Positions 8,922-16,781 of a stretch of DNA of 35,458 bases are shown piece after piece; positions within the stretch are counted from its first letter, which is position 1, and every line of letters starts with the position of its first letter. The DNA is from LC029 sp036676475 (GTDB lineage: Bacteria > Bacillota > Bacilli > Aneurinibacillales > RAOX-1). The notes beneath the pieces are model-generated. The model worked only from the letters and a program-made list of their open reading frames with translations. It had not been told where the DNA came from and did no database searches. Made by a program: the position numbers and the translations under genes. The stretch is taken from assembly GCA_036676475.1 (NCBI GenBank), contig JAKFCU010000011.1:1-35458 (forward strand), in the 5' to 3' direction.

Positions 8922-10997
8922 CTACAGTGATTTTTCCACAATTTCCGCAATATCCCATGTTTTTACTTGTTCTTCTACTTCCATCGTCTTCGTTCCATCA
9001 CTTAACATCGTTAAGCAGTACGGACAGTTGCTTCCAATCATGGTTGGATTGACGCGAAGGGCTTGTTCGGTTCGCTCCACATTGATCCGCTTCCCTTGGG
9101 TTTCTTCTAACCACATCATTCCCCCGCCTGCTCCACAGCATATCGCATCTTCCTTATTACGCTCCATTTCCAACACCTGAACCCCTGGAATCGAACGCAG
9201 AATTTCCCGCGGAACATCATAGATATCGTTGTATCGGCCCAGGTAACAAGAATCGTGGTAAGCAATCGCCTCCTTGACTTCCTTCTCCGGCTTAATCTTA
9301 CCTTCCTGGATCAGCTGATGAATTAACTGTGTGTGATGATAAACCTCTGCTTCCAATCCGAATTCAGGATACTCATTCTTGAACGTATTGAAAGCGTGAG
9401 GATCAGTCGTGACGATCTTCTTGACTTCATAAGCCTGAAAGTTCGCGATGTTCTCTTGAGCCAGCTGTTGGAACAAGAATTCATTTCCCATTCGACGTGC
9501 GGTGTCTCCCGAGTTTCGCTCCTCATTTCCGAGAATGGCAAACTTGACACCTGCTAGATTCATAATCTTCGCGAAAGATTGGGCGATCTTCTGACTGCGC
9601 TTATCAAACGAACCCATCGATCCTACCCAGAATAAATAATCAAACTGTTCTACCTCATTTACGGTAGGCACTTCAATATCCTCACGGTCTTCGCGCCACT
9701 TAATCCGTTCCTTACGATTAATTCCCCATGGATTACTCTGCCTTTCAATATTTTGGAAGTACCGGGTAGCCTCATGCGGCATATTTCCTTCGGTAAGCAC
9801 CAAAAAGCGGCGCATATCCACGATCTTTTCCACATGCTCATTGGCTACAGGACATTGGTCTTCACAGTTGCGACAGGTCGTACAAGCCCATAATTCTTCT
9901 TCGGTAATTACATCGCCAATCAAATTTACATCGTATTCGAGGACTGCCTTTGCGGTCTCAGATGCAGCCGCTGCTTCTGAAGCTTGCATCGCTAGCTGAT
10001 TGCCTTTCGTATTAGAAAAGGCGAAGTCAGGCATCCAAGGTGTGCGGGAGGTAACCGAAGCTCCTTTTTCCGTTAAGTGATCTCTCATTTTGACAATGAG
10101 ATCCATCGGAGATAAGGTTTTGCCTGTACCCGAAGCAGGACACATATTCGTACAGCGTCCACACTCTACACAGGCATAAAGGTCAATTAACTGATTCTGA
10201 CGGAAATCCTCAATTTTGCCTACCCCATAGATTTCCTGCGTTTCGTCTTCGAAATCAATGGAAGTTAGCTTTCCAACTGGCTTCGTGTCTCTGAGATATA
10301 CATTCACCGGACCAAAAATCAAGTGAGCATGCTTGGACTGCGGGACATATACCAAGAAACTAAGCAAGGTCAATAAATGGATCCACCAAAAAACATAAAA
10401 CAGAACGCCTGCCGCTCCTTGACCCACTCCTGCAAACCATCCCGCAATCGTCGAGGAGAATGGAGCATACGCATTGAAGCCTTCGTACCCTATCCACACC
10501 TGTTCAAACGCCAACGATAAGAAAATGGATATCATTAAGGCCGTTAAGAAAATGATGACTAGACCTGATTTAAAACCGCGCTTCAAGCGTTTCAGTTTTT
10601 CGATATAACGGCGGTAGTAGGCGTAAATCACAGCCAACAAAACAAGAAGGGCCGTGACCTCCTGAGCTAAGCTAAATAAGTGGTGAGCTCCCCCAATCGG
10701 GTAAACAAACCCTTTGCTAAACCCTTTAACAATCAGTTCGATAGCACCCAATTGCAAAATAAGAAAGCCGTAAAACATAATCACGTGCATGCCGCCGCTC
10801 TTCGAATCCTTAAGCAGCTTTTTCTGACCAAATACGTTAACTAACACCTCATGAATTCGCTGCTGCGAGTCTTCCTTTAAACTGGACTTTTTTCCCAATT
10901 CAATAAAGGTAACACGACTGTACACCAGATGGGCAAAAAGATACAATGCATAACCCGTTACAGCTAAAAAGGCTATAAAGTTAATAAATGCCAACAC
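8922..10997 (-). CDS. ywjF: Membrane Fe-S ETF:menaquinone oxidoreductase-like protein
   Basis: The protein has about 691 residues. The first 230 carry several hydrophobic helices of a NarI-like, heme-b-type membrane domain. Two 4Fe-4S motifs follow: CVECGRCTNMCP near residue 275 and CTTCRNCEDQCP near 370. The C-terminal half is heterodisulfide-reductase-like, with a CCGAGGG cysteine motif near 617. The architecture matches B. subtilis YwjF and the EMO/EtfD proteins, which move electrons from ETF to menaquinone during beta-oxidation. That role is inferred from family and context: it heads a cluster with two acyl-CoA dehydrogenases. A GTG at 10997 is preferred because GAGGAG lies eight bases upstream; an ATG at 11033 would add 12 residues. 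Confidence 0.88.
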   Translation of the reverse strand: MLAFINFIAFLAVTGYALYLFAHLVYSRVTFIELGKKSSLKEDSQQRIHEVLVNVFGQKKLLKDSKSGGMHVIMFYGFLILQLGAIELIVKGFSKGFVYPIGGAHHLFSLAQEVTALLVLLAVIYAYYRRYIEKLKRLKRGFKSGLVIIFLTALMISIFLSLAFEQVWIGYEGFNAYAPFSSTIAGWFAGVGQGAAGVLFYVFWWIHLLTLLSFLVYVPQSKHAHLIFGPVNVYLRDTKPVGKLTSIDFEDETQEIYGVGKIEDFRQNQLIDLYACVECGRCTNMCPASGTGKTLSPMDLIVKMRDHLTEKGASVTSRTPWMPDFAFSNTKGNQLAMQASEAAAASETAKAVLEYDVNLIGDVITEEELWACTTCRNCEDQCPVANEHVEKIVDMRRFLVLTEGNMPHEATRYFQNIERQSNPWGINRKERIKWREDREDIEVPTVNEVEQFDYLFWVGSMGSFDKRSQKIAQSFAKIMNLAGVKFAILGNEERNSGDTARRMGNEFLFQQLAQENIANFQAYEVKKIVTTDPHAFNTFKNEYPEFGLEAEVYHHTQLIHQLIQEGKIKPEKEVKEAIAYHDSCYLGRYNDIYDVPREILRSIPGVQVLEMERNKEDAICCGAGGGMMWLEETQGKRINVERTEQALRVNPTMIGSNCPYCLTMLSDGTKTMEVEEQVKTWDIAEIVEKSL

Positions 10998-11067
10998 ACT
11001 ACATTCACTCCTCTTCTGTATCTTGATTTTCACTTTATGAGTAAAGGTGAATTTTCTGACTACATAT

Positions 11068-11096
11068 ACTATAGCAAATTTCTCGAAAAAAATGAT
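11068..11096 (-). promoter_or_regulatory. Candidate ywjF promoter
   Basis: A TATAGT -10 box lies at 11068-11073 on the minus strand. The -35 region, about 17 bp upstream, is poor (ATCATT) and overlaps the dyad at 11093-11106. Confidence 0.4.
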
Positions 11097-11106
11097 CGAT
11101 CGTTCA
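11093..11106. promoter_or_regulatory. Operator-like dyad upstream of ywjF
   Basis: TGATCGATCGTTCA is an imperfect 14-bp palindrome of the type bound by TetR repressors. It overlaps the -35 region of the ywjF promoter and matches the inner dyad upstream of tetR as TGANCGNTNGNTCA. Confidence 0.6.
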
Positions 11107-11136
11107 GTTAAAGAATTGTGAAATGTTGAAAAACGT

Positions 11137-11173
11137 TAACAATTGGACACAGAAATTGCCTATATACTTATAA
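11137..11173 (+). promoter_or_regulatory. Candidate promoter of the partner-switching operon
   Basis: GCCTATAT at 11158-11165 matches the SigD -10 consensus GCCGATAT at seven of eight bases. A TAAC at 11137-11140 is a loose -35, with a 17-bp spacer that is slightly long. A SigA reading is TTGGAC with TTATAA at 19 bp. Neither is strong. Confidence 0.35.
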
Positions 11174-11224
11174 CAAAGTCAAAAATGTTCATTCAAAAAA
11201 ACCGTCAGAAAGAAAGGGAAACTT

Positions 11225-11671
11225 ATGTATGATTTCACTGTAGTTATCGACGAACATGAGGATTACCGAAAAATACGTGATTGGCTCCATAAATACTTGA
11301 TCCAGGTTTTACCTTCAGATTATTTTTTACTTGAGGTTGCTATAAATGAAGCCATCTGCAACTCTATAGAAAACAGAAGCCCAGATCAACAGCTTCATGT
11401 GGAGCTAAAAGTCAGGGTGTTAAACCAGCGAAAGCTGATTATTCGTATGAAGGACAACGGTCCCGGGTTTCCCGGTAATCCATCCTTGCTTCAGCTGCGA
11501 AAGGAGCCGGAAAAACTCTGGAATCAGGAATGTCTATTCTCCGAATCCGGCCGGGGACTATGGATTATGGATGCTTCCGCGGATTATATGGCTTATAACC
11601 AAAAAGGGAACGAACTCCTGCTCGTGAAAAACCTCAATAAGAAAGCTACTGGCGTACCCTTATGCGTATAA
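11225..11671 (+). CDS. RsbW-like anti-sigma/switch histidine-kinase-fold protein
   Basis: This is a 148-residue GHKL ATPase of the RsbW/SpoIIAB type. The N-box is in VAINEAICNSIEN (residues about 38-50), the G1 box is KDNGPGFPG and the G2 region is GRGLWIMDASAD. Such kinases phosphorylate a STAS antagonist on Ser/Thr or bind a partner protein. It is the first gene of a four-gene operon that also encodes a PP2C phosphatase and a STAS protein, so the full partner-switching cycle is present. The last ten residues and the stop (KKATGVPLCV, TAA) are encoded by an SR1 repeat, so the native C-terminus has been replaced or extended. The start ATG follows AGAAAGGGAAACTT. Confidence 0.85.
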   Translation: MYDFTVVIDEHEDYRKIRDWLHKYLIQVLPSDYFLLEVAINEAICNSIENRSPDQQLHVELKVRVLNQRKLIIRMKDNGPGFPGNPSLLQLRKEPEKLWNQECLFSESGRGLWIMDASADYMAYNQKGNELLLVKNLNKKATGVPLCV

Positions 11672-11689
11672 TACTTGACCGATAAGTAT
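11638..11689 (+). repeat. SR1 dispersed repeat, copy c
   Basis: This is a full copy from TAAGAAAGCTACTGGCG to GACCGATAAGTAT, in sense orientation. It contains the final codons and stop of the RsbW-like gene and the leader of the PP2C gene. The third hairpin (ATACTT/AAGTAT) is perfect; the first is weakened by one base. Confidence 0.92.
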
Positions 11690-11723
11690 CAAGAAAACTC
11701 CCTAAGAAAGAAGGGTCCTAAGC

Positions 11724-12806
11724 TTGTTGAAAAACGATGCGCTCAACCAGCTTTTTAACAACGAGGAAAAACTGCTCGCATTGCGTCTTTCCTGGAAACT
11801 ATTCCTCAACGCTCAGGAAGGAATGGTTATCACCGATCTTTCTGGGAAAATCCTTCTAAGCAATCCCGCTTATACCCAAATTTCGGGCTATACTCCTGAG
11901 GAATTGATAGGATGTACTCCGAGAGTTTTGAATGCTGGGATTCACGATAAGGATTTTTTCCGGAACATGTGGTGTGCCTTGACCACGAAAGGATTATGGA
12001 AAGGAGAGGTATGGAATAAGCGCAAAAATGGGGAGATCTATTTGCAAAGCCTGACCATCAACGCCATTAAGAATGAAAGCGGAAAAACCACTTATTATGT
12101 CGGCATACTAACGGATATCTCGGAGCGGGAACAGCTAAAAAAGGACATGCTCCTAGCCGGTAAAATTCAGAAACAATTGCTTCCAAGAAATATTTCTCAT
12201 CCGAATATTAATATTCAAACGATTCACCAGCCTTCCCATTATGTAAGCGGTGATATCTTTGACTTCTGGTGGGATGAAAAACAGCTGAGGTTAAAAGGAT
12301 ATTTAGCCGATATTATGGGGCATGGTCTGTCTACTGCCCTTCAGGCCTCGGTGATTCGCGTATTGTTTTTGCAGGTCATGGAGAAAAGGGGACCGCTCCA
12401 TAAAAAACTGGATTGGGTGAATCAACAAGCTTATCGCTGCTTTCAAGACGATACCTTTGCCGCCGTCATCGGCTTTCAGCTTGATTTAAGCAAAAAACAG
12501 CTCACGTATGCACCGGGCGGTATTCACACCTTTATTCGAAAGCACCAACACGAACTGGAAGTCATAAAGTGCCCAGGATTTCTTTTGGGGATGATGCCTG
12601 ATACCACCTTCGAGCGATTTTCCCTTCCCCTATCGGAAGGGGATGAAATCTACTTGATGAGTGATGGATTGTTGGACCGATTGCCCCTTCAAGACTGGAA
12701 TCCCACTTTATCCTTTGAACAAACCTGTCAATGGTTGGAAAGCTTTCTAACGAAGAAATTAAAAGACGATGCTTCAGCCATATGTATTCAATTAAAAAAG
12801 CTATAG
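11724..12806 (+). CDS. PAS-domain PP2C (SpoIIE/RsbU-type) phosphatase
   Basis: The protein has 360 residues. Residues about 20-135 form a PAS sensor domain (ITDLSGKILLSNPAYTQISG, ending in GILTDISEREQ). A short linker leads to a SpoIIE-type Ser/Thr phosphatase with SGDIFDF, ADIMGHGLSTAL and LMSDGLLDR as metal-binding elements. It would dephosphorylate the STAS protein encoded at the end of the operon, in response to a signal sensed by PAS. Two adjacent TTG codons are possible starts behind AAGAAGGGTCC; the first is used. No membrane segment is seen, so it is probably cytoplasmic. Confidence 0.88.
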   Translation: MLKNDALNQLFNNEEKLLALRLSWKLFLNAQEGMVITDLSGKILLSNPAYTQISGYTPEELIGCTPRVLNAGIHDKDFFRNMWCALTTKGLWKGEVWNKRKNGEIYLQSLTINAIKNESGKTTYYVGILTDISEREQLKKDMLLAGKIQKQLLPRNISHPNINIQTIHQPSHYVSGDIFDFWWDEKQLRLKGYLADIMGHGLSTALQASVIRVLFLQVMEKRGPLHKKLDWVNQQAYRCFQDDTFAAVIGFQLDLSKKQLTYAPGGIHTFIRKHQHELEVIKCPGFLLGMMPDTTFERFSLPLSEGDEIYLMSDGLLDRLPLQDWNPTLSFEQTCQWLESFLTKKLKDDASAICIQLKKL

Positions 12807-12842
12807 GCTGTAAGCTTATCCGAATTAATAAGGAGAACCAAA

Positions 12843-14528
12843 ATGGCAAAGCTGACAAAAAAATTAATCCTTTCTTACTTATTCATCACGAGCATCATGC
12901 TGGGGCTTGGACTCTATTCGATCTATACCGTGTACTCGATAAACCAAAATGGAGAAGAAATCTACCAAGCTCGTCTGATTCCCATTTCCCAGTTGAGCAA
13001 AATGAGTAAATCGGCTGAAAACACCCGAGTCATCATGCTACAAACGGTGATTGCCAAGGATCCTTCCATTATAGAAAAGGCAGAACAAAACATCGAGGAT
13101 ATTCAAGGACTTATTCAATCCTACGAAATAAGCCAAATGGATCCCCGGGAAAAAGCCAAGCTTTCTGAGTTCCAAGCCTTCTGGGATCAATATACTGCCA
13201 TCGTCAAAAAAAATATCGAATTAGTGAGAAGCGGAAATTATGAAGAAGCGAATGAAGGTCTGAAAAAGGCAAGAGAGCCATTTACAAAGGCGAGCGATAC
13301 GCTTCTTGAGCTCATGGAAATCAATGAACAGCTAGCCAAGCAAGTGATGCAGCAAAGCGAGAGTAAATTCCAAACCTCTAGTATGATTCTTGGGGGTGTT
13401 ATCCTAGTCTCCATTCTCCTTGCTGTAGCCATCGGATGGATAACGGGAAGAATCATCTCCACTCCGATTCTTCAGTTGGCCAAAGGAGCCCAGCAAATCG
13501 CTCAGGGCGATTTAATCGTTACCCCGATTTCCGTTAAAAACAAGGATGAACTTGCAGATCTAGTCTGTTCTTTTAATCAGATGGTGGGTCAACTTCGCTA
13601 TTTGGTAAGTACCGTTCGAAAGACCTCTGATGAATTGGCGGCAGGATCACAAGAAATGGCAGCATCTGCTGAGCAAGTCACGTCTAGTGTCGAGGAGATC
13701 TCAGCCAACACGCAATGCATGGCAAAAGATGCAGAATATGGGAATCAAGCCGTCATAGATGCCTCCAAGGTTCTTCTAGAGTTATCCGCTTTGATTCAAA
13801 TCGCTAAAAGTAAGGCAACTATAGCCCTAGAAAGCTCTAAGGTAACCGGGGAAGCGGCCTCGGATGGAAAGCAGATCGTCAATGATACGATTCAGCGGAT
13901 GAAAAGTATCCAATCAAGAACCGTTCAAACGGAAGAGCAAATTGCTACCCTGAATTATTACACTAAGGAAATTGAAATGATCACCAATATGATCACAAAC
14001 ATCGCCGCTCAAACAAATCTATTAGCGTTAAACGCGTCCATAGAGGCTGCACGTGCCGGAGAGCATGGCCGGGGCTTTGCGGTAGTGGCCAATGAAGTCC
14101 GCCAATTAGCCGAGCAGTCCAATGAAGGAGCGAGCCAGGTTTCTGAATTGATTAGAAAAATCTCTACAAGCATGAATGAAGTAGTCTCTTCCACTCAAGA
14201 AAATAGACGGGAAGTAGAAAAAGGGACAGAGGTTGTCTACCAAGCTGGCCTTGCCTTAGATAAAATCATAGTCGCTGTCCATGATTCGCAAAAAGAAGTA
14301 GATGGAATAAAGGAAGTGACCACAGAAGAAGTTGCCACTTCGGATAAGATCGTCACACTTATTCATTCTTTATCCAATATCATTGAAAATACGGCCTCAG
14401 GTGCCCAGGATGTTTCTACAGCTATTCAACAAACCTCCGCAGGTATGCAAACCGTATCTGCTACAGCCCAAGAAACGAGTGCTATCGCTCAAGATCTAGT
14501 TACAGCAGTGGATTCTTTTAAACTCTAG
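12843..14528 (+). CDS. Methyl-accepting chemotaxis protein
   Basis: This is a membrane chemoreceptor of 561 residues. TM1 is at residues about 8-30, followed by an extracytoplasmic four-helix-bundle sensor rich in charged residues (about 35-175). TM2 lies at about 178-202, then a HAMP domain, and then the long coiled-coil signalling domain. The conserved tip reads IAAQTNLLALNASIEAARAG, followed by GRGFAVVANEVRQLAEQS. No CheR-binding C-terminal pentapeptide is evident. The ATG follows AAGGAGAACCAAA, 36 bp after the phosphatase gene. No other chemotaxis gene is in the window. Its place between a PP2C phosphatase and a STAS antagonist suggests a link between receptor signalling and partner switching. 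Confidence 0.94.
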   Translation: MAKLTKKLILSYLFITSIMLGLGLYSIYTVYSINQNGEEIYQARLIPISQLSKMSKSAENTRVIMLQTVIAKDPSIIEKAEQNIEDIQGLIQSYEISQMDPREKAKLSEFQAFWDQYTAIVKKNIELVRSGNYEEANEGLKKAREPFTKASDTLLELMEINEQLAKQVMQQSESKFQTSSMILGGVILVSILLAVAIGWITGRIISTPILQLAKGAQQIAQGDLIVTPISVKNKDELADLVCSFNQMVGQLRYLVSTVRKTSDELAAGSQEMAASAEQVTSSVEEISANTQCMAKDAEYGNQAVIDASKVLLELSALIQIAKSKATIALESSKVTGEAASDGKQIVNDTIQRMKSIQSRTVQTEEQIATLNYYTKEIEMITNMITNIAAQTNLLALNASIEAARAGEHGRGFAVVANEVRQLAEQSNEGASQVSELIRKISTSMNEVVSSTQENRREVEKGTEVVYQAGLALDKIIVAVHDSQKEVDGIKEVTTEEVATSDKIVTLIHSLSNIIENTASGAQDVSTAIQQTSAGMQTVSATAQETSAIAQDLVTAVDSFKL

Positions 14529-14539
14529 GAGGTTTATTA

Positions 14540-14845
14540 ATGATTTCTAGTATGGAACTGAAAAATCATATCGTCCATATCACCTTATCAGGAAAAATCT
14601 ATGTGGAAGAAGCAACCGAGATCCGTGAAAAGCTTCTGAAGGAAATTGAGAAAGGACACGCCCAATTCATCATCCACTTTTCCCAAGTCCAATATATTGA
14701 TAGCTCCGGTCTTGGAGTCATTGTCGCCATTCAGAAAAGAGCCCTGCAAAAAGGCGGTAAGGTAACCATTCAAGGCCTTAAAGGCGGGGTTAAAGAGTTA
14801 TTCGAATTAACAAGGCTCAATCGGGTGTTTGAAATTCATCCGTAA
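14540..14845 (+). CDS. STAS-domain anti-sigma factor antagonist
   Basis: This 101-residue STAS protein is of the RsbV/SpoIIAA type. The phosphorylation site is in YIDSSGLGVI (residues about 53-62). The rest shows the usual pattern, ending ELTRLNRVFEI. AGGAGG lies directly before the ATG, 11 bp after the chemoreceptor stop, so translation is tightly coupled. It is the expected substrate of both the RsbW-like kinase and the PP2C phosphatase in the same operon. Its downstream target is not encoded nearby. Confidence 0.92.
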   Translation: MISSMELKNHIVHITLSGKIYVEEATEIREKLLKEIEKGHAQFIIHFSQVQYIDSSGLGVIVAIQKRALQKGGKVTIQGLKGGVKELFELTRLNRVFEIHP

Positions 14846-14851
14846 ACGTAA

Positions 14852-14899
14852 AAGATCAGATCGCATCCTTATGAGGGAGTCGTAATCTGATCTTTTTTT
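14852..14899 (+). terminator. Terminator of the signalling operon
   Basis: AAGATCAGAT and ATCTGATCTT form a perfect 10-bp stem followed by a T tract. It lies between two convergent genes and may serve both strands. Confidence 0.88.
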
Positions 14900-14901
14900 C
14901 A

Positions 14902-16284
14902 TTAAGACGAAGGATCTTCCTTTTGTTCTTTGTTTTCCATGAGTCTTTGTTTCATTTCATCCCGTTTTGGACGGCGATCCTTAAGAGAGCTATGGTCCTC
15001 TGAGGTCTGATAGCTTTGGCGTTTATTCATTCTTCGCAGTCCTTCGGGCACTAAATTGAACTTTTCATCCCTCATCAAGGCGGCAATTCCCACCGTCGGC
15101 TGCGAAGATTCTGCTCCATAAGCTTTCGTAAAGTAGGCATCCGCCAGCCCGGGTACATATTGCTTTGGCTCAGGGTAACTGGTAATCACTCCTTCAAAGT
15201 TGCGCAGAACGACCTTATCCGGACTTTGGGAAATCAAGTAATTGGGCTGAACGGCAATTTTCCCTCCTCCGCCAGGCGCGTCAATGACAAACGTCGGAAC
15301 GGCATACCCTGAGGTATGGCCCCGGAGATTTTCGATGATTTCCAGCCCTTTCGATACCGGAACACGGAAATGACCGATCCCTTCTGACAAATCGCATTGA
15401 TAAATATAGTAAGGACGAACGCGAATTTTAACCAGATCATGCATGAGCTTTTTCATGATATGAACACTATCATTTACGCCCGATAAAATAACGGACTGAT
15501 TTCCTAGAGGAATTCCGACATTAGCCAGCCTTTCACAAGCAAGTTTGGCTTCAGGAGTAATTTCGAGAGACGTATTAAAGTGGGTGTTCAGCCAAATGGG
15601 GTGATATTTCTTGAGTATGTTGCATAAATTTTCGGTAATCCGTTGGGGAAAGACGACAGGGGCTCGTGTTCCAATTCGAATGATTTCCACATGAGGGATG
15701 GCCCGCAGGTTGCGGATAACGTATTCCAAGATGCGGTCATTGACGAGCAACGCATCCCCTCCAGAAAGGAGGACATCCCGCACTTCAGGGGTCCCGCGAA
15801 TATAATCAATGGCGGCATCTAGCTGCTTTTTCGGCACGCCCATTCCGACCTGCCCAGAAAAGCGCCGGCGTGTACAATAGCGGCAGTACATGGAGCATTG
15901 GTTGGTAATCAGAAACAGTACCCGATCGGGATAACGATGGGTTAATCCCGGTACAGGAGAATCCTCATCCTCATGCAGGGGATCTTCCAGGTCATATTTT
16001 GTCTTGAGTATCTCAGCGGAAACCGGTACGGATTGTTTACGAATAGGGCAGTCGGGGTCCTTGGGGTCCATCAGAGAAGCATAATAAGGGGTAATATTTA
16101 AAGGAATCGTTTGGGTGGAAGTCCGCACGCCTTCTTCTTCATCCGGGGTAAGGTCTACGACTCTTTTCAAATCATCCACCGTTCGAATGGTATTCGTCAA
16201 CTGCCACATCCAATCATTCCATTGTTCCTCTGAGACATCCTTCCAAATCTCCACTTCGCTCCAGTGCCTTCTATTAATTAACAT
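14902..16284 (-). CDS. kamA: L-lysine 2,3-aminomutase KamA
   Basis: This is a radical-SAM, PLP-dependent enzyme of 460 residues that converts L-lysine to L-beta-lysine. The cluster-binding motif CSMYCRYC is near residue 131, followed by TRRRFSG. FVIDAPGGGGKIA in the C-terminal half is typical of the family and lies near the PLP lysine. Length and sequence match B. subtilis KamA (YodO). An AAGGAGG ribosome site precedes the ATG. The gene is preceded by a sigma-54 promoter and by a sigma-54 activator gene, so lysine or a related amino acid probably controls it. No partner acetyltransferase or lysine-fermentation gene is in the window, so the fate of beta-lysine is unknown. Confidence 0.95.
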   Translation of the reverse strand: MLINRRHWSEVEIWKDVSEEQWNDWMWQLTNTIRTVDDLKRVVDLTPDEEEGVRTSTQTIPLNITPYYASLMDPKDPDCPIRKQSVPVSAEILKTKYDLEDPLHEDEDSPVPGLTHRYPDRVLFLITNQCSMYCRYCTRRRFSGQVGMGVPKKQLDAAIDYIRGTPEVRDVLLSGGDALLVNDRILEYVIRNLRAIPHVEIIRIGTRAPVVFPQRITENLCNILKKYHPIWLNTHFNTSLEITPEAKLACERLANVGIPLGNQSVILSGVNDSVHIMKKLMHDLVKIRVRPYYIYQCDLSEGIGHFRVPVSKGLEIIENLRGHTSGYAVPTFVIDAPGGGGKIAVQPNYLISQSPDKVVLRNFEGVITSYPEPKQYVPGLADAYFTKAYGAESSQPTVGIAALMRDEKFNLVPEGLRRMNKRQSYQTSEDHSSLKDRRPKRDEMKQRLMENKEQKEDPSS

Positions 16285-16353
16285 CTTTGGATCAACCTCC
16301 TTGGTGGTAAGTCCAATGAAGTAACTTCATCACAGTTTGTATTCTTTTTATTA

Positions 16354-16370
16354 TGCAAGATTGATGCCAA
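16354..16370 (-). promoter_or_regulatory. Sigma-54 (-24/-12) promoter of kamA
   Basis: The minus strand reads TTGGCATCAATCTTGCA. GG and GC are exactly ten bases apart, as in the consensus TGGCAC-N5-TTGCA, with only the last base of the -24 box off. It lies 70 bp upstream of the kamA start codon, and an enhancer-binding-protein gene follows upstream. Confidence 0.85.
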
Positions 16371-16524
16371 AGAAAAAATTATTACACAAAGAGAGTGTCC
16401 CAATAGCTCATTTCGGCTTGTACGCAGATAATAACCTTCAATTTATTTTATGGGCCAGGGATACTGAGGGATTCGAGACTATCGATTAACTGCCATTTAG
16501 AATTTTAGGTGTTGATCGTGTTAA

Positions 16525-16703
16525 GAGGAAAAACTCCCACTACTATTCGTTTTTGTATGAAAATGGCCTCATTAAGCGGAAAATATCCACTTAAGTCAAT
16601 GTGTAAGCGTTTTCAAATCTCTTGTAAGAGGCTATAGTGGGAATTTTTCCACCTATTTTACCTCTTTTTCTCAAATATATCGTCCTAATGGGAATTTATC
16701 CCT
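16525..16703. repeat. Four GTGGGAA/TTCCCAC-like elements in mirrored array
   Basis: The elements start at 16525, 16576, 16637 and 16688: GAGGAAAAACTCCCAC, GCGGAAAATATCCAC, GTGGGAATTTTTCCAC and ATGGGAATTTATCCCT. The spacings are 51, 61 and 51 bp. The second pair resembles the inverse of the first. They lie 155-350 bp upstream of the sigma-54 promoter, at enhancer distance, but may instead be a decayed intergenic repeat. Confidence 0.55.
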
Positions 16704-16781
16704 TTATGTTGGAACGAGCTATTATTAGTTAATAGAAAATCTCAATTCTCCCGTTATTCGACCAAGCCTTCCCTATCTCTG

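Larger units (their letters stand above)
16285..16781. other. Regulatory and repeat-rich gap between kamA and its activator
   Basis: This gap of about 500 bp holds no convincing gene. It contains the sigma-54 promoter (16354-16370), four related GTGGGAA/TTCCCAC-like elements at 16525-16703, and a 22-bp segment (16475-16496) that recurs at 30984-31005. Confidence 0.7.

Noticed and set aside
16525..16703. CRISPR-like array
   Set aside because: There are only four diverged, mirrored units with no cas genes and unequal spacing.
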